Assembly (NCBI RefSeq): GCF_000786695.1
Contig: NZ_CP009962.1
Location: forward strand, 2,480,001-2,544,000
DNA: 64,000 bases
Source of the DNA: Collimonas arenae
Lineage (GTDB): Bacteria; Pseudomonadota; Gammaproteobacteria; Burkholderiales; Burkholderiaceae_D
Direction of reading: 5' to 3'
Each line of letters opens with the position of its first letter. Position 1 is the first letter of the stretch. A model generated the notes under the pieces. That model was not told the origin of the DNA and ran no database searches. It worked only from the letters and a program-made list of their open reading frames with translations. The position numbers and the translations under genes were made by a program. Positions 44,978-54,036 of the stretch are shown here, piece after piece.

Positions 44978-47122
44978 CTAGGCGCTGGTTTTCTTCTCGT
45001 CTTCCTCCTGGATGGGAACGCGTTTGGGCGGAATGAAAAAATCCTTGGGCTTTTTCAGGAAACGTGAAAAGACCGCCTTCGCCAAGATCAAGCCATGCTG
45101 GAAACGCACCTGGCGCGCACGCAGGGCGACGAATAGCGCAAGCGAGAAACTCACCCACAGGTTGACCGTACCGATGGCCAGCACCCCGACTACCGAGATG
45201 ACGGCGGTATACAAGCTCATGTGATTATCGAGGCCAACCAGGGCCGTGGCAAAGTTGGTCGCCGAAAACGTAATATGACGAATATCGATCGGCAAGCCGA
45301 GCATGAAACCGATAGTGCCGATGGTGCCGAGCAGAATGCCGAAGTAGAAATTCCCCATCAAGCCACCAAGATTGCGCTCCAGGTATTCGCCGAAGCGGGC
45401 CAGGCGCGGCTTGCCCAAGAGTTTGCCGAGCCAGCGCGCGCGCGTCACCCGCTTCGCCATGTGAGTGTAGAGCGCCTTGTTATCGTAGTAGCCCGATATC
45501 AGGCCGGCCAAAAACAGGCAGACGCCGGCGATCGCCGCATGGAACAGCGCCAGGCTGGCGAGCGGGTCGATATCGTGCAACAGATGCATAGCCTTGTCCG
45601 GCGTCACCAGATGGTGGCCAAACAAGGCGTGATAGCCGAACGCGATCAGGTAGGCCACAGGAAACGCCAGCAACAGATTGCCGGCCACCGCGATGAACTG
45701 CGTGCGTATCACCTTGACGATCAGCTCAACCAGGCTGTCGATGTCGATGTTGCTGCCGTCACGGCTTTGCAGCCCGGAAGCGATGCGCGAGGCGGTCATG
45801 GCTGGTTGTTTGGTGGCGACCGTGAAATGCAGTATGTGGATCAGCATGAATCCGACCGAGTAATTCATGCTGAACAAGAATGCTTCGACCAGCGGCGCAG
45901 CGCGCAGGTAGGAAGCCAGGATCTTCAACATCGACATGAAGCCGATGATGACCCCGGCGCCGGAGGCCGAGCGGAACATGGCGCCGTACTCGGAGCGGTC
46001 TTCGGCAATATAGTGCTCGCCGGTGCGACTGGCGTTTTCGGTGACATTACGCGCCAGCAGGTTGATATTGTCTGCGAACAGTTCGCGTACCGCGTACTTG
46101 CGGTTATGGCCTTCGATCAGCTCGCGGCCCAATTCCAGCGCCTGGGTGCGCTTGGCCAGTTGCTTCACGCTAGCCAGCGCCTCTGCTTCATGGAGGTCGA
46201 CCGGACCCTCCCATTTTTCGGTGTTCGGCGCGCTGATGCTGACTTCGCCGACATCGACCAGGTTCAGCAGTTTGCGTAGGCGGGCGATGCTTTGTTCCAG
46301 CCTGACCAGCAGGTAGGTGAGCGCAACGCTACTGCCCATGCGCAGGGCATTTTTGCGGATCTTGAGGACGATGGTATCGCATTGGTCCAGCATCACCGAC
46401 AGGTGGCGGGCATCTTCCAGTGGCGGCAGATCGGCCAGCGGCACCTGGGAATCTGCGGCCGCCAGGTGATGCCGATAACTGTTCAGATACAGATGCAATT
46501 CTACGTTTTGCATCAGGAACGGCGATTCGAATTCGTCGATGCTGGGATAGAGCCGCAACAGCGCCGGCTCCAGGCCCATGGCGCTGATGCGGTAAGACAA
46601 GGTCTGGATCGCTTCCAGCAATTCTCCAATAGTCTTATGGCGGTCGATGGCCTCGCTGGCAGCGTTGTTGTCCGCGTCGGTGTATGGCGCGGCATGGCTT
46701 AGCAGGTCAAAAAAACCGAGCCAGTCCGCAGTCGGTATGGCATTGATCCACACGTAGTCGGTTTCGGCTGGCAGCAGGCGGTCGAGGCAATCGCGCAGAT
46801 AGTTTTCATCGAGCGCTGGAGGCAGCATGCGAAACGACAAGCGCTGGAACAGTTCGGTAAAAAAACCAGCGTTCGGCAAGATACCGGTGTCGGTGTACAG
46901 ACTGATCTGGCGTCGCGTGGAAAACAGCCTTAGGACATAATGGCGCAAGGCGCTAGCCTGGGCGGGTTCGCCATGCAGCAACTGTACCAGGATACGCAGG
47001 TTCTCGGCCGCTTCTGCAGCGAACTCCGGTTTGCGCGGGCGCAATGTATTGATCAAGGCCACCAAATGATCGATATTGTCAGAGTTGTGATCGGCGGCGA
47101 TGAGTTTTAGTGTTGACAGCAT
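44978..47122 (-). CDS. Gcr-type 'site-specific recombinase' membrane protein
   Basis: ATG 47122 gives a 714-residue protein. The N-terminal half is soluble and helical (HLVALINTLRPRKPEFAAEA, RRQISLYTDTGILPNAGFF), and the C-terminal half has about six to eight membrane helices (near FLFSMNYSVGFMLIHILHF, IGTIGFMLGLPIDIRHITFS and FSLALFVALRAR). This matches a family annotated as site-specific recombinase Gcr (Neisseria). The name comes from an early report, but the protein has no tyrosine or serine recombinase motifs and looks like an integral membrane protein. Real function is uncertain. It is divergent from the chorismate mutase gene. Confidence 0.82.
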   Translation of the reverse strand: MLSTLKLIAADHNSDNIDHLVALINTLRPRKPEFAAEAAENLRILVQLLHGEPAQASALRHYVLRLFSTRRQISLYTDTGILPNAGFFTELFQRLSFRMLPPALDENYLRDCLDRLLPAETDYVWINAIPTADWLGFFDLLSHAAPYTDADNNAASEAIDRHKTIGELLEAIQTLSYRISAMGLEPALLRLYPSIDEFESPFLMQNVELHLYLNSYRHHLAAADSQVPLADLPPLEDARHLSVMLDQCDTIVLKIRKNALRMGSSVALTYLLVRLEQSIARLRKLLNLVDVGEVSISAPNTEKWEGPVDLHEAEALASVKQLAKRTQALELGRELIEGHNRKYAVRELFADNINLLARNVTENASRTGEHYIAEDRSEYGAMFRSASGAGVIIGFMSMLKILASYLRAAPLVEAFLFSMNYSVGFMLIHILHFTVATKQPAMTASRIASGLQSRDGSNIDIDSLVELIVKVIRTQFIAVAGNLLLAFPVAYLIAFGYHALFGHHLVTPDKAMHLLHDIDPLASLALFHAAIAGVCLFLAGLISGYYDNKALYTHMAKRVTRARWLGKLLGKPRLARFGEYLERNLGGLMGNFYFGILLGTIGTIGFMLGLPIDIRHITFSATNFATALVGLDNHMSLYTAVISVVGVLAIGTVNLWVSFSLALFVALRARQVRFQHGLILAKAVFSRFLKKPKDFFIPPKRVPIQEEDEKKTSA

Positions 47123-47225
47123 GTAAAGTTTTATAAAAAGCAAAGTCGATAGTGTACGTTCAGTTTAACCAAACCGGTTTTTGATGGGAACGATTGTTAT
47201 GTGTAGAAATGTTAAATAAGGACAT

Positions 47226-47801
47226 ATGAGAACTGCTGATAAACATTTTTTTGGCCAATTTCTTGCTGTCCTGTGCCTACTGTTTTTGCTGACGGCATGC
47301 CAAAACCTGACGCCGGGGCCAGATCCTGCCGATGCGGCGAAAGCGGATCACCTACTGCAATTGATCGACCAGCGCCTGGATGTCGCACCCATGGTAGCCA
47401 AGGCCAAATGGAATTCCGGTGGAGCGATCAACGATCCTCCGCGTGAACAACTGATCCTGGATGCAGTGACGGCGCAGGCTAGCGGCTTGGACGCGGTTTT
47501 TGTGCGGAGGTTCTTCCAGGCCCAGTTCGACGCCAGCAAAGCCTTGCAGCTAGGCTTGCACGCGCAATGGCGGCGGCAGGGCATGGGCAAGTTCACTGAC
47601 GCCCCAGATCTTGGCCGCGATGTACGGCCTGTGCTGGACCAGCTGACGCCGCAATTGATCGCTTCGCTGCATCAGATGCAGTCTTTATTGGTGGCGCCGG
47701 GCATGCGCGCTTATATCGAAACCCGCTCGCTTACGCTGGTGCGTGGCGATATTGATGGTTTGCCGCGCCGGATGGCGGTGGCGGGTTTGTTTTCTAACTA
47801 G
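47226..47801 (+). CDS. Exported (lipoprotein-type) chorismate mutase, AroQ gamma class
   Basis: The 191-residue protein has a hydrophobic leader with a lipobox-like LLTAC (Cys about residue 25). It then shows the all-helical chorismate mutase pattern: LLQLIDQRLDVAPMVAKAKW, PPREQLILDAV, GLDAVFVRRFFQAQFDASK. These match the secreted gamma-class AroQ enzymes, which convert chorismate to prephenate outside the cytoplasm. Their role there is unclear, though virulence or host interaction has been suggested for other species. Normally the class has a cleavable signal peptide; the Cys at this site may instead give a lipid anchor. Confidence 0.88.
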   Translation: MRTADKHFFGQFLAVLCLLFLLTACQNLTPGPDPADAAKADHLLQLIDQRLDVAPMVAKAKWNSGGAINDPPREQLILDAVTAQASGLDAVFVRRFFQAQFDASKALQLGLHAQWRRQGMGKFTDAPDLGRDVRPVLDQLTPQLIASLHQMQSLLVAPGMRAYIETRSLTLVRGDIDGLPRRMAVAGLFSN

Positions 47802-47819
47802 CCGGACGATCGCAGATTT

Positions 47820-48926
47820 TCATTCAGTGGCAGGATGGCCCCGGTTGTGTCGGGTTGCATGGCGCATATGCAATTTGTAATTGGGCGAAGGATTTGAAAA
47901 CGCTTCCAGTCCGCGTTGATAGCCGTACTGCCATTGGGCCTCGACATCTTCACGATAGGTTTCGTAGCGCGCCGGCATCAGCAGGCTAAAGCGGTTTCTG
48001 ATCCAGGAGACCTTCATTTGCATGCCGCGCTTGTCGAACAGGCCGTCGACATCGGAGGCGTCGATCCAGACGTCGGCATGTTGACCATGTACGTGGCGCA
48101 ATCTGTGGTTGGCGTCGATGCCAAGTACCGTGCGCCAGGCTGGTACAGAGAGCGCCTGGTTGAACGGCGCTTTCAGTTCCATGATCACGCGTTGCGCCAG
48201 GCGTTTAGCCAATTCGATAGGAAACAGATCCACCACGCCGCCGGTGTAATGCTCGGCCTGATGCGCGTGACAGGGAAAATAATACATGTCCGAGATGGAA
48301 ATCCGCACGGCATCGCTGAGCGGCATGCCGGTATCGGTCTGTAACTGTTGAGCGATGGCGTTCTGTCCCCATTTCGTATCGCTTAGGGGAGAGTGCATGC
48401 CTTGTAGTAGCGCTGCGGTATGTGGATTGCCGAATACCACTTCAGTAAACAATTTGCGCTGGTCTCTTTGTTGTCCGACTTCATCCTTTGAAAATAGCAT
48501 CTTGCCGCCGATGATGGCGACGGCGGGTGGGTTTTCTGTCTGCGATACTGGAGAGGGCAAGGGCAATTGCGACGGGATGTCGAAAAAATAATCGTCGAAT
48601 AAATCCGGAATCAACGGGGCGGGCCGTATATTCAGACGGCGCTTTACGGCATGGATAAATGCGCGTCCGATAGCTGCCTTGGGGGTAGATTGCAATCCGC
48701 ATAGAAACTGGTACATCGCCGCCGAACTGACCCAAGCCTTGCGCTGCGCATCGTCGGGTAAAGCTTGGATAACTGCTGCCGCAATGGCGCCGCCGCAACT
48801 GGCCAGCAGCAGATCCGGCTTGTTATTGGTTTCCACCGCTGCTGCATACATGCCTAGATAGTAGCCAAAGCGAAAGCCGCCGCCGGCCATCACCATGCAG
48901 CATTGATATTTTTCAGTTCGATTCAT
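47820..48926 (-). CDS. Patatin-like phospholipase-family protein with substituted catalytic dyad
   Basis: I chose ATG 48926 (MNRTEKYQCCMVMAGGGFRF) since the longer frame begins with TTG at 49010. The 368-residue protein has the oxyanion-type GGGFRFGYYLGMY and an elbow reading LLASCGGAIAAA, where the patatin GTSAG would place Ser but Cys is found. Near the expected Asp-Gly-Gly it reads HYTGGVVDLFPIELA, with Thr in place of Asp. Both catalytic positions of the Ser-Asp dyad are therefore changed, so normal lipase activity is doubtful, although a Cys nucleophile cannot be excluded. It has no signal peptide. Confidence 0.75.
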   Translation of the reverse strand: MNRTEKYQCCMVMAGGGFRFGYYLGMYAAAVETNNKPDLLLASCGGAIAAAVIQALPDDAQRKAWVSSAAMYQFLCGLQSTPKAAIGRAFIHAVKRRLNIRPAPLIPDLFDDYFFDIPSQLPLPSPVSQTENPPAVAIIGGKMLFSKDEVGQQRDQRKLFTEVVFGNPHTAALLQGMHSPLSDTKWGQNAIAQQLQTDTGMPLSDAVRISISDMYYFPCHAHQAEHYTGGVVDLFPIELAKRLAQRVIMELKAPFNQALSVPAWRTVLGIDANHRLRHVHGQHADVWIDASDVDGLFDKRGMQMKVSWIRNRFSLLMPARYETYREDVEAQWQYGYQRGLEAFSNPSPNYKLHMRHATRHNRGHPATE

Positions 48927-49003
48927 GGACGGGAATAGTGCACCAGTTCCAGCACAAATAACAAGCGTCTTTATTTCATCAATGGATGGTGTGCGGTAAG
49001 GCG

Positions 49004-49639
49004 CTAGCAATGCGCCCAGAACATCCTGGTTTGCAGCTCATCCCGTTCGCGCCGCATGTGATCGCGCACGTGTGGCAATTGGCGGCGATGGCTCATGCCG
49101 TTCAGCCAGTCATAACGCCGTCCCAGCGCCACGCAATCGACGCTCGGTTCGGTGCTGATCGACGTGACCGGTTCGATAACCCCGCCTGAGGGAGTTGGCC
49201 GGGCTTGGGCCTGGACCGGCGGCTGCTGACGAAAGGCATTTTCAACCGTCGTCCGGTCATAGCCCGGAATGACTGCATTGTCGATGATTTGCAAGGACTT
49301 GGCCTTGCTGCCTTGGGGGCAACCTTTGTCGGTATAGACAATCTTGCCGTCGATGCTGCATTTGACGATAGTGTTACCGGCCACAGTTGGCTGCACGCCG
49401 GCCGGTAGCGGCGTTGGGGCGCTACTGGCGGCGACCGGCGCCGGCGCTTTCACAGGCGCTACGGGATCTGCTGTGTGTATGGCGGGGACAGGGGAGGCGG
49501 CATCTGCCTTGGCCTGGGTAACCGGAGCCGGGCCTTTTCCGTTGGCGGGAGTGATGGAACGGTCAATCGCATACAGCACCGCACTGGCCAGCGCGATGGC
49601 AAGTAGGAAGGCGGCAAAAATCCGGGCGGTTGGATGCAT
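49004..49639 (-). CDS. DUF4124-like membrane-anchored protein
   Basis: ATG 49639 gives a 211-residue protein beginning MHPTARIFAAFLLAIALASA, a single N-terminal anchor or signal (about residues 6-24). A Pro/Ala/Val-rich linker (about 30-85) follows. A short domain VKCSIDGKIVYTDKGCPQG then matches the DUF4124 pattern of two Cys flanking YTDxxCP. The tail is basic with paired His/Arg. Such proteins are common periplasmic proteins of betaproteobacteria with no known activity. The ORF 3' end overlaps the upstream region of the patatin-like gene. Confidence 0.75.
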   Translation of the reverse strand: MHPTARIFAAFLLAIALASAVLYAIDRSITPANGKGPAPVTQAKADAASPVPAIHTADPVAPVKAPAPVAASSAPTPLPAGVQPTVAGNTIVKCSIDGKIVYTDKGCPQGSKAKSLQIIDNAVIPGYDRTTVENAFRQQPPVQAQARPTPSGGVIEPVTSISTEPSVDCVALGRRYDWLNGMSHRRQLPHVRDHMRRERDELQTRMFWAHC

Positions 49640-49736
49640 ACGTGGGTTGAAAATAATTGGTTGACCGCCAGGCGCCAACTACGCAGCGACAGCCTGGCGG
49701 GCAGTGTGACAGTCTAAATGAAACCGGATGCCAGGA

Positions 49737-50180
49737 TCAAGGCAGCAATTGCCCGCGAATTTCACCGGCCGGATTAGTGGCGCTGTGGACGTTGACATAC
49801 AGGTTCCCGGCCATGTAGCTGGCATATTGCGCATCGGTCAACTTGGCTCCGGCTGGCACTACCCATGTGTCATCCCCTGTTTTTTGCAAAGGGATCAGTA
49901 CCGGACCGTTCTTGCCAAGCGCGCCTTCGTGGATATGCGCCACTTTGCCTTGTATGCCACGCGTATTGACGGTGCCGCTCACGGATTTGTCTGCTGCAAT
50001 CATGATGGTGCCGCTGCCGCTTGCCGCTGAACCGGTTGGCGGTACTTCATGGGCGCCATCCAAAGTCACCTCGCTGGTATGGCTTTGATCCATCGACATC
50101 GTCGAGCATGCTCCCAGCAATAAAGCCAGGGTGATAGAAGCGAATAACGATAGCCTTAGATTTTTTAGCAGCTTAGTCAT
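49737..50180 (-). CDS. CHRD-domain lipoprotein
   Basis: ATG 50180 (product MTKLLKNLRLSLFASITLAL) has AAGGAAAA upstream. The 147-residue protein has a lipobox LLGAC (Cys about 25). A CHRD domain follows: VTLDGAHEVPPTGSAASGSG, IQGKVAHIHEGALGKNGPVL and the ending YVNVHSATNPAGEIRGQLLP. CHRD domains are named from chordin and occur in many bacterial exported proteins; a function is not assigned. It is a single gene, divergent from the zinc-ribbon gene. Confidence 0.9.
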   Translation of the reverse strand: MTKLLKNLRLSLFASITLALLLGACSTMSMDQSHTSEVTLDGAHEVPPTGSAASGSGTIMIAADKSVSGTVNTRGIQGKVAHIHEGALGKNGPVLIPLQKTGDDTWVVPAGAKLTDAQYASYMAGNLYVNVHSATNPAGEIRGQLLP

Positions 50181-50346
50181 TTGTTTTCCTTGGTTTTGTT
50201 TGGGGAGAAGCAATTAACAGTGTAGTCCGCTTTGGGCTTTATGGAATCTTTTATGTATGTGCTTGACCTTGTAGTAGCTACAGGGTTTTAAATGACGCCA
50301 TGCATGACAAAAAAGCACAAATTGTTTAACCGTGAAGGAGCATCAA

Positions 50347-50643
50347 ATGAGTTTCTTTAAAAATCTGCTGGGCCGGGGGCATCACGATGGCGGCAATACA
50401 TCTCATCAGCAAGGCGGGAAGCATCACGGCAGGGCGCAGTCGCATGGCGGCGGTCTGCGGAATGATTGGGGGAACAGCGCCGCCAATCAAAACATCTGCG
50501 CCAACTGCAATGCAGGTAATCAGGCTGGGACCCGCTTTTGCCAGCAATGCGGCAACGCGCTGCTGCCGAAAAATTGCGGTGGCTGTGGTGCTGTAAAAAT
50601 CGCCGGAGCGAAATTCTGCGGTAATTGTGGCATGCCGCAATAA
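50347..50643 (+). CDS. Small double zinc-ribbon protein
   Basis: ATG 50347 has AAGGAG eight bases upstream. The 98-residue protein has a His/Gly/Gln-rich N-terminal half (GRGHHDGGNTSHQQGGKHHG) and two zinc ribbons: CANC...CQQC (about residues 52-68) and CGGC...CGNC (about 77-94). Zinc binding is highly likely, and the His-rich part may bind further metal. It is followed, 40 bases later, by a CDF zinc exporter, so a role in metal buffering or sensing is plausible but not shown. Confidence 0.8.
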   Translation: MSFFKNLLGRGHHDGGNTSHQQGGKHHGRAQSHGGGLRNDWGNSAANQNICANCNAGNQAGTRFCQQCGNALLPKNCGGCGAVKIAGAKFCGNCGMPQ

Positions 50644-50683
50644 CGCTGTACATTACTTCCAAGCCACATTTTAAGGATCGTTC

Positions 50684-51628
50684 ATGAGCGCAGGCCACAC
50701 ACATGCCTTACCTAGCGGCGATAACGAAAGATTTATCTGGATTGCACTCGGGCTGACCTCGACCTTCCTGGTGGTCGAGGTGATCGGCGGCCTGGTTACC
50801 GGCAGCCTGGCGCTGATCTCGGATGCCGCCCATATGCTGACCGATACGATGGCGCTGGCGATCGCGCTGGCAGCGATCCGTATCGCAAAAAGGGCGGCGG
50901 ATTCACGCCGTACCTTTGGCTATCATCGCTTTGAGATATTGGCGGCGGCTTTCAATGCCGTGTTGCTGTTCCTGGTGGCGATCTATATCTTGTACGAGGC
51001 ATATCAACGGTTTCGCAGTCCGGCCGAAATCCAGTCGACCGGCATGCTGATCATCGCGACTGTCGGCCTCATCGTCAATCTGATCAGCATGCGCCTGCTC
51101 AGCAGCGGCAAGGATGCAAGCCTGAACGTCAAAGGGGCATATCTTGAAGTCTGGAGCGATATGCTGGGCTCGGTCGGGGTTATCGCCGGCGCCTTGCTGA
51201 TTCGTTATACAGGCTGGACCTGGGTCGACTCCGCCGTTGCCGTATTGATCGGTGTCTGGGTGCTGCCGCGCACCTGGGTGTTGTTGAAGGAAAGCGTCAA
51301 TATCTTGTTGGAAGGCGTGCCGGATGGCATGGATATCGAAAAAGTCCAGGCGGCGATGCGCGCGGTACCGGGTGTGGTGAGTGTGCATGACTTCCACCTG
51401 TGGGCGGTTACCAGTGGCAAGGCAAGCCTGACGGCGCATGTGGTCTACGATGCGGCTTACTCTGCGGAGCAGCAATTGCTCCCGGCGCTGAAGGAAATCC
51501 TGGCCTCGCAATTTTCCGTGTATCACACCACGCTGCAATTCGAGACTTTGCCATGCGCGTATACAGAGGATGGCTGCAATTACAGCGCTCCGGGACAATC
51601 GCATGATGAATCGCATGTGCATGGATAA
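50684..51628 (+). CDS. CDF-family divalent metal cation exporter
   Basis: The 314-residue protein has an N-terminal six-helix domain and a C-terminal cytoplasmic domain (about 215-300). Metal-site residues of the cation diffusion facilitator family are visible: GSLALISDAAHMLTDTMALA (HxxxD in helix 2), RRTFGYHRFEIL, and GAYLEVWSDMLGSVGVIAG in helix 5 where Zn-selective CzcD/ZitB proteins usually have HxxxD. Here the position reads EVWSD. The tail is His-rich (SHDESHVHG). It exports Zn, Co or a similar ion in exchange for protons. Confidence 0.92.
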   Translation: MSAGHTHALPSGDNERFIWIALGLTSTFLVVEVIGGLVTGSLALISDAAHMLTDTMALAIALAAIRIAKRAADSRRTFGYHRFEILAAAFNAVLLFLVAIYILYEAYQRFRSPAEIQSTGMLIIATVGLIVNLISMRLLSSGKDASLNVKGAYLEVWSDMLGSVGVIAGALLIRYTGWTWVDSAVAVLIGVWVLPRTWVLLKESVNILLEGVPDGMDIEKVQAAMRAVPGVVSVHDFHLWAVTSGKASLTAHVVYDAAYSAEQQLLPALKEILASQFSVYHTTLQFETLPCAYTEDGCNYSAPGQSHDESHVHG

Positions 51629-51789
51629 AGCTGTCATTGACGGATCTGTTTGAGACGTCATCATCTAGGCTCGCAAAGGGCCGCGCATGCAGGCCGCGCA
51701 CAAGCTGGAATCCATCGGCCGGAAGAGCGCGGCGTAATTCGCAGGGGGCGAGTCGAGGATGCCGAGTCGTGTCCCCTAGATCTGCGCAA

Positions 51790-52806
51790 TCAGGTTTCTT
51801 GCGCGATTTCCACCCGGTTCTTGCCGCCACGCTTGGCGCGGTAGAGCGCCTGGTCGGCCGCTTCCACCAGTTTTTCCTGTGAACTGCCGCGTTGCGGCAT
51901 CATGCTGGCGCCGCCAATGCTGATAGTGACCCTGGTATCGTTGCTGGACGACGCATGGGCGATGTTCAAGGCATGTACTGCCGCTTGCAGCTTGTCGCCC
52001 TGAGCTTCCATGTGCTCGCGCGACATCGACGGCAGCACCAGCACAAACTCTTCGCCGCCGATACGGGCCGCGAGATCGGTAGGGCGCCTCGCAAAATTGC
52101 CGATGCTTTCCGCAACTTGCTTGAGGGCGGTATCGCCGGCCAAATGTCCGTAGGTGTCGTTGTACAGCTTGAAATCGTCAACGTCGATCATCAGCAGCGA
52201 AAGCGGGCTTTGTTCACGTTCGGCACGTTTCCATTCGGCGCTGAAATATTCGTCGAAATAACGGCGGTTGGCGAGCCCGGTCAGGCCATCCGAATTGGTC
52301 AGCCGTTGCAATTCGAGATTGGTTTCCAGCAGTTGCTGCTGGCTCTGCCGCAACGCGCGGTAGGCTTCGTCGCGTTGCAACAGGTTCACATAGGAGCGCG
52401 AGTGATAGCGGATACGCGCCACCAGTTCGATGGTGTCCGGCAGCTTGACCAGATAATCGTTGGCCCCGGCGGTAAATGCAGCACTTTTGACTGCGGGATC
52501 TTCGCGCGTCGAGAGCACAATGATCGGCACGTTGCGGGTACCGGGATTGGCGCGATACTGGCGCACCAAAGTCAGGCCGTCGATGCCGGGCATCACCAGA
52601 TCCTGCAGGATCACGGTGGGTCGGGTCCGTTGTGCGGCCTCGATCGCCTCGTCGGGATGCGCGCAATAATGGAAATCGATATTGATCTGGTTGGCCAGGG
52701 CGCGTCTCACGGCTTCGCCCACCATGGCCTGATCGTCAACCAGCAGCACCATGACCGGATAATCGTCTGGCGGTTGATCGGTATCGAGATTTAATTCGTT
52801 ATACAT
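51790..52806 (-). CDS. wspR: Diguanylate cyclase response regulator WspR
   Basis: The 338-residue protein has a receiver domain with D69 in VILQDLVMPG, a coiled linker (about 140-170) and a GGDEF domain with GGEEF at 250-254. An RxxD inhibitory site (R241-D244, RPTD) lies five residues before it. These positions match the known WspR layout nearly residue for residue. When phosphorylated by WspE it makes cyclic di-GMP, which promotes surface attachment. It is the last gene of the wsp run, 28 bases after wspF. Confidence 0.95.
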   Translation of the reverse strand: MYNELNLDTDQPPDDYPVMVLLVDDQAMVGEAVRRALANQINIDFHYCAHPDEAIEAAQRTRPTVILQDLVMPGIDGLTLVRQYRANPGTRNVPIIVLSTREDPAVKSAAFTAGANDYLVKLPDTIELVARIRYHSRSYVNLLQRDEAYRALRQSQQQLLETNLELQRLTNSDGLTGLANRRYFDEYFSAEWKRAEREQSPLSLLMIDVDDFKLYNDTYGHLAGDTALKQVAESIGNFARRPTDLAARIGGEEFVLVLPSMSREHMEAQGDKLQAAVHALNIAHASSSNDTRVTISIGGASMMPQRGSSQEKLVEAADQALYRAKRGGKNRVEIAQET

Positions 52807-52834
52807 AAATACTCCGTATCTGGATTCACTATAG

Positions 52835-53899
52835 CTAATGTTTACTGATCAGGCTGACCAGTTTGTCTGCAATTCTGTTTACCGGCAGGATGGCATCGGC
52901 CGCATTCAGCTGCGCCGCTGCCTTCGGCATGCCGTATACGGCACTGGACTCGCGATCCTGGGCGATTGTGTAATAACCCTTGTCGCGCATGGCTTTCAGG
53001 CCCAGCGCACCGTCCCGGCCCATGCCGGTCAGCAGTATGCCGATCGCCTTGCCGGCCCACGACTCCACCACGCTCTGGAAAAACACATCTATCGACGGCC
53101 GGTACGGATAGCCGCTCGGCTGTTCGGTATACCCTAGTTGAAACGGCCGGGTAAGCCGCAAATGGTCGTCGGTGCCGGCCAGCAATACTGTGCCTGGGGT
53201 GGGACTGTCGCCAGCCAGCGCCAGCCGTACCGGCAATTTCGATTGGCTGCCCAGCCAGTCGGCCATACCGGCTGCGAACTGGGCGTCGACGTGCTGCACC
53301 ACCACCAAGGCAGCTGGAAAATCCGCCGGCAGTTGCGATAGCAAGGTTGCCAGCGCCGCCGGGCCGCCGGCTGACGCGCCTATCGCAATCAGATGCTTCG
53401 AATTCGGCGTTTGCGGCGATGGCTTCCTGCTCGCGATGCCTGCCGGGGCCGAAACCGAGGCTGGCGCCGAACTCTGGGCCAAGTCGTCAGACGGACTCTG
53501 GCGCTGATTAATCAGCTTTTCGATCGAATCGATCTTGGCCAGCAAGGAGTTCACGCCATTGCGAGGATGGCCGGCGAGGGCGGTCGGCGTGTCGATGGCG
53601 TCCAGCGCCCCGTATGCCATGGCGTCGTATACCGCCGAGACATTGGCGCCGACATCGCCGGTCACCACCAGGATCGCACATGGCGTATGGGCCATGATGT
53701 GGCGGGTGGCGCCAACGCCGTCCAGCACAGGCATCATCAGATCCATCAGAATCAGGTCCGGCACTTGCCAGGCGCACAATTCGATGGCGCGTTTGCCGTC
53801 TTCCGCAATCCAGATGATTTCGTGATCCTGGCGCAGTGCGAGCGTGCGGCGCAGCGCCTCTACCGCTATCGGGGCATCGTTGACGATACCTATTTTCAT
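52835..53899 (-). CDS. wspF: CheB-type methylesterase WspF
   Basis: I chose ATG 53899 (product MKIGIVNDAPIAVEALRRTL), matching WspF/CheB starts, and not the longer frame from 54013. The 354-residue protein has a receiver domain (D53 in LILMDLMMPVLDG) and a CheB domain with the catalytic SAGG (IGASAGGPAAL), VVVQHVDAQFA and the Asp in GMGRDGALG. It removes methyl groups from WspA and thereby damps signalling; in Pseudomonas, loss of wspF gives high cyclic di-GMP and wrinkled colonies. It overlaps no neighbour; 137 bases separate it from wspE. Confidence 0.95.
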   Translation of the reverse strand: MKIGIVNDAPIAVEALRRTLALRQDHEIIWIAEDGKRAIELCAWQVPDLILMDLMMPVLDGVGATRHIMAHTPCAILVVTGDVGANVSAVYDAMAYGALDAIDTPTALAGHPRNGVNSLLAKIDSIEKLINQRQSPSDDLAQSSAPASVSAPAGIASRKPSPQTPNSKHLIAIGASAGGPAALATLLSQLPADFPAALVVVQHVDAQFAAGMADWLGSQSKLPVRLALAGDSPTPGTVLLAGTDDHLRLTRPFQLGYTEQPSGYPYRPSIDVFFQSVVESWAGKAIGILLTGMGRDGALGLKAMRDKGYYTIAQDRESSAVYGMPKAAAQLNAADAILPVNRIADKLVSLISKH

Positions 53900-54036
53900 T
53901 GTCCGTGATTCCTTGCTTGAAAAAATGTGTAATCGCGCCGATAGCGCTCCCCACTCAACAGGTAACATTGATTGTGTGAAAATATACACGCGTTCATCAG
54001 GTTCTTTGGACAAAAATATATACTCTGCCGGTAATT

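Noticed and set aside
45221..46279. + strand frame of 352 codons opposite the Gcr-like gene
   Set aside because: It is Gln/Arg/Asp-rich with no family match and is antisense to a coherent membrane protein gene.
44978..47122. Reading the Gcr-type gene as a real integrase of a mobile element
   Set aside because: No catalytic Tyr or Ser recombinase motif, many membrane helices and no attachment sites nearby.
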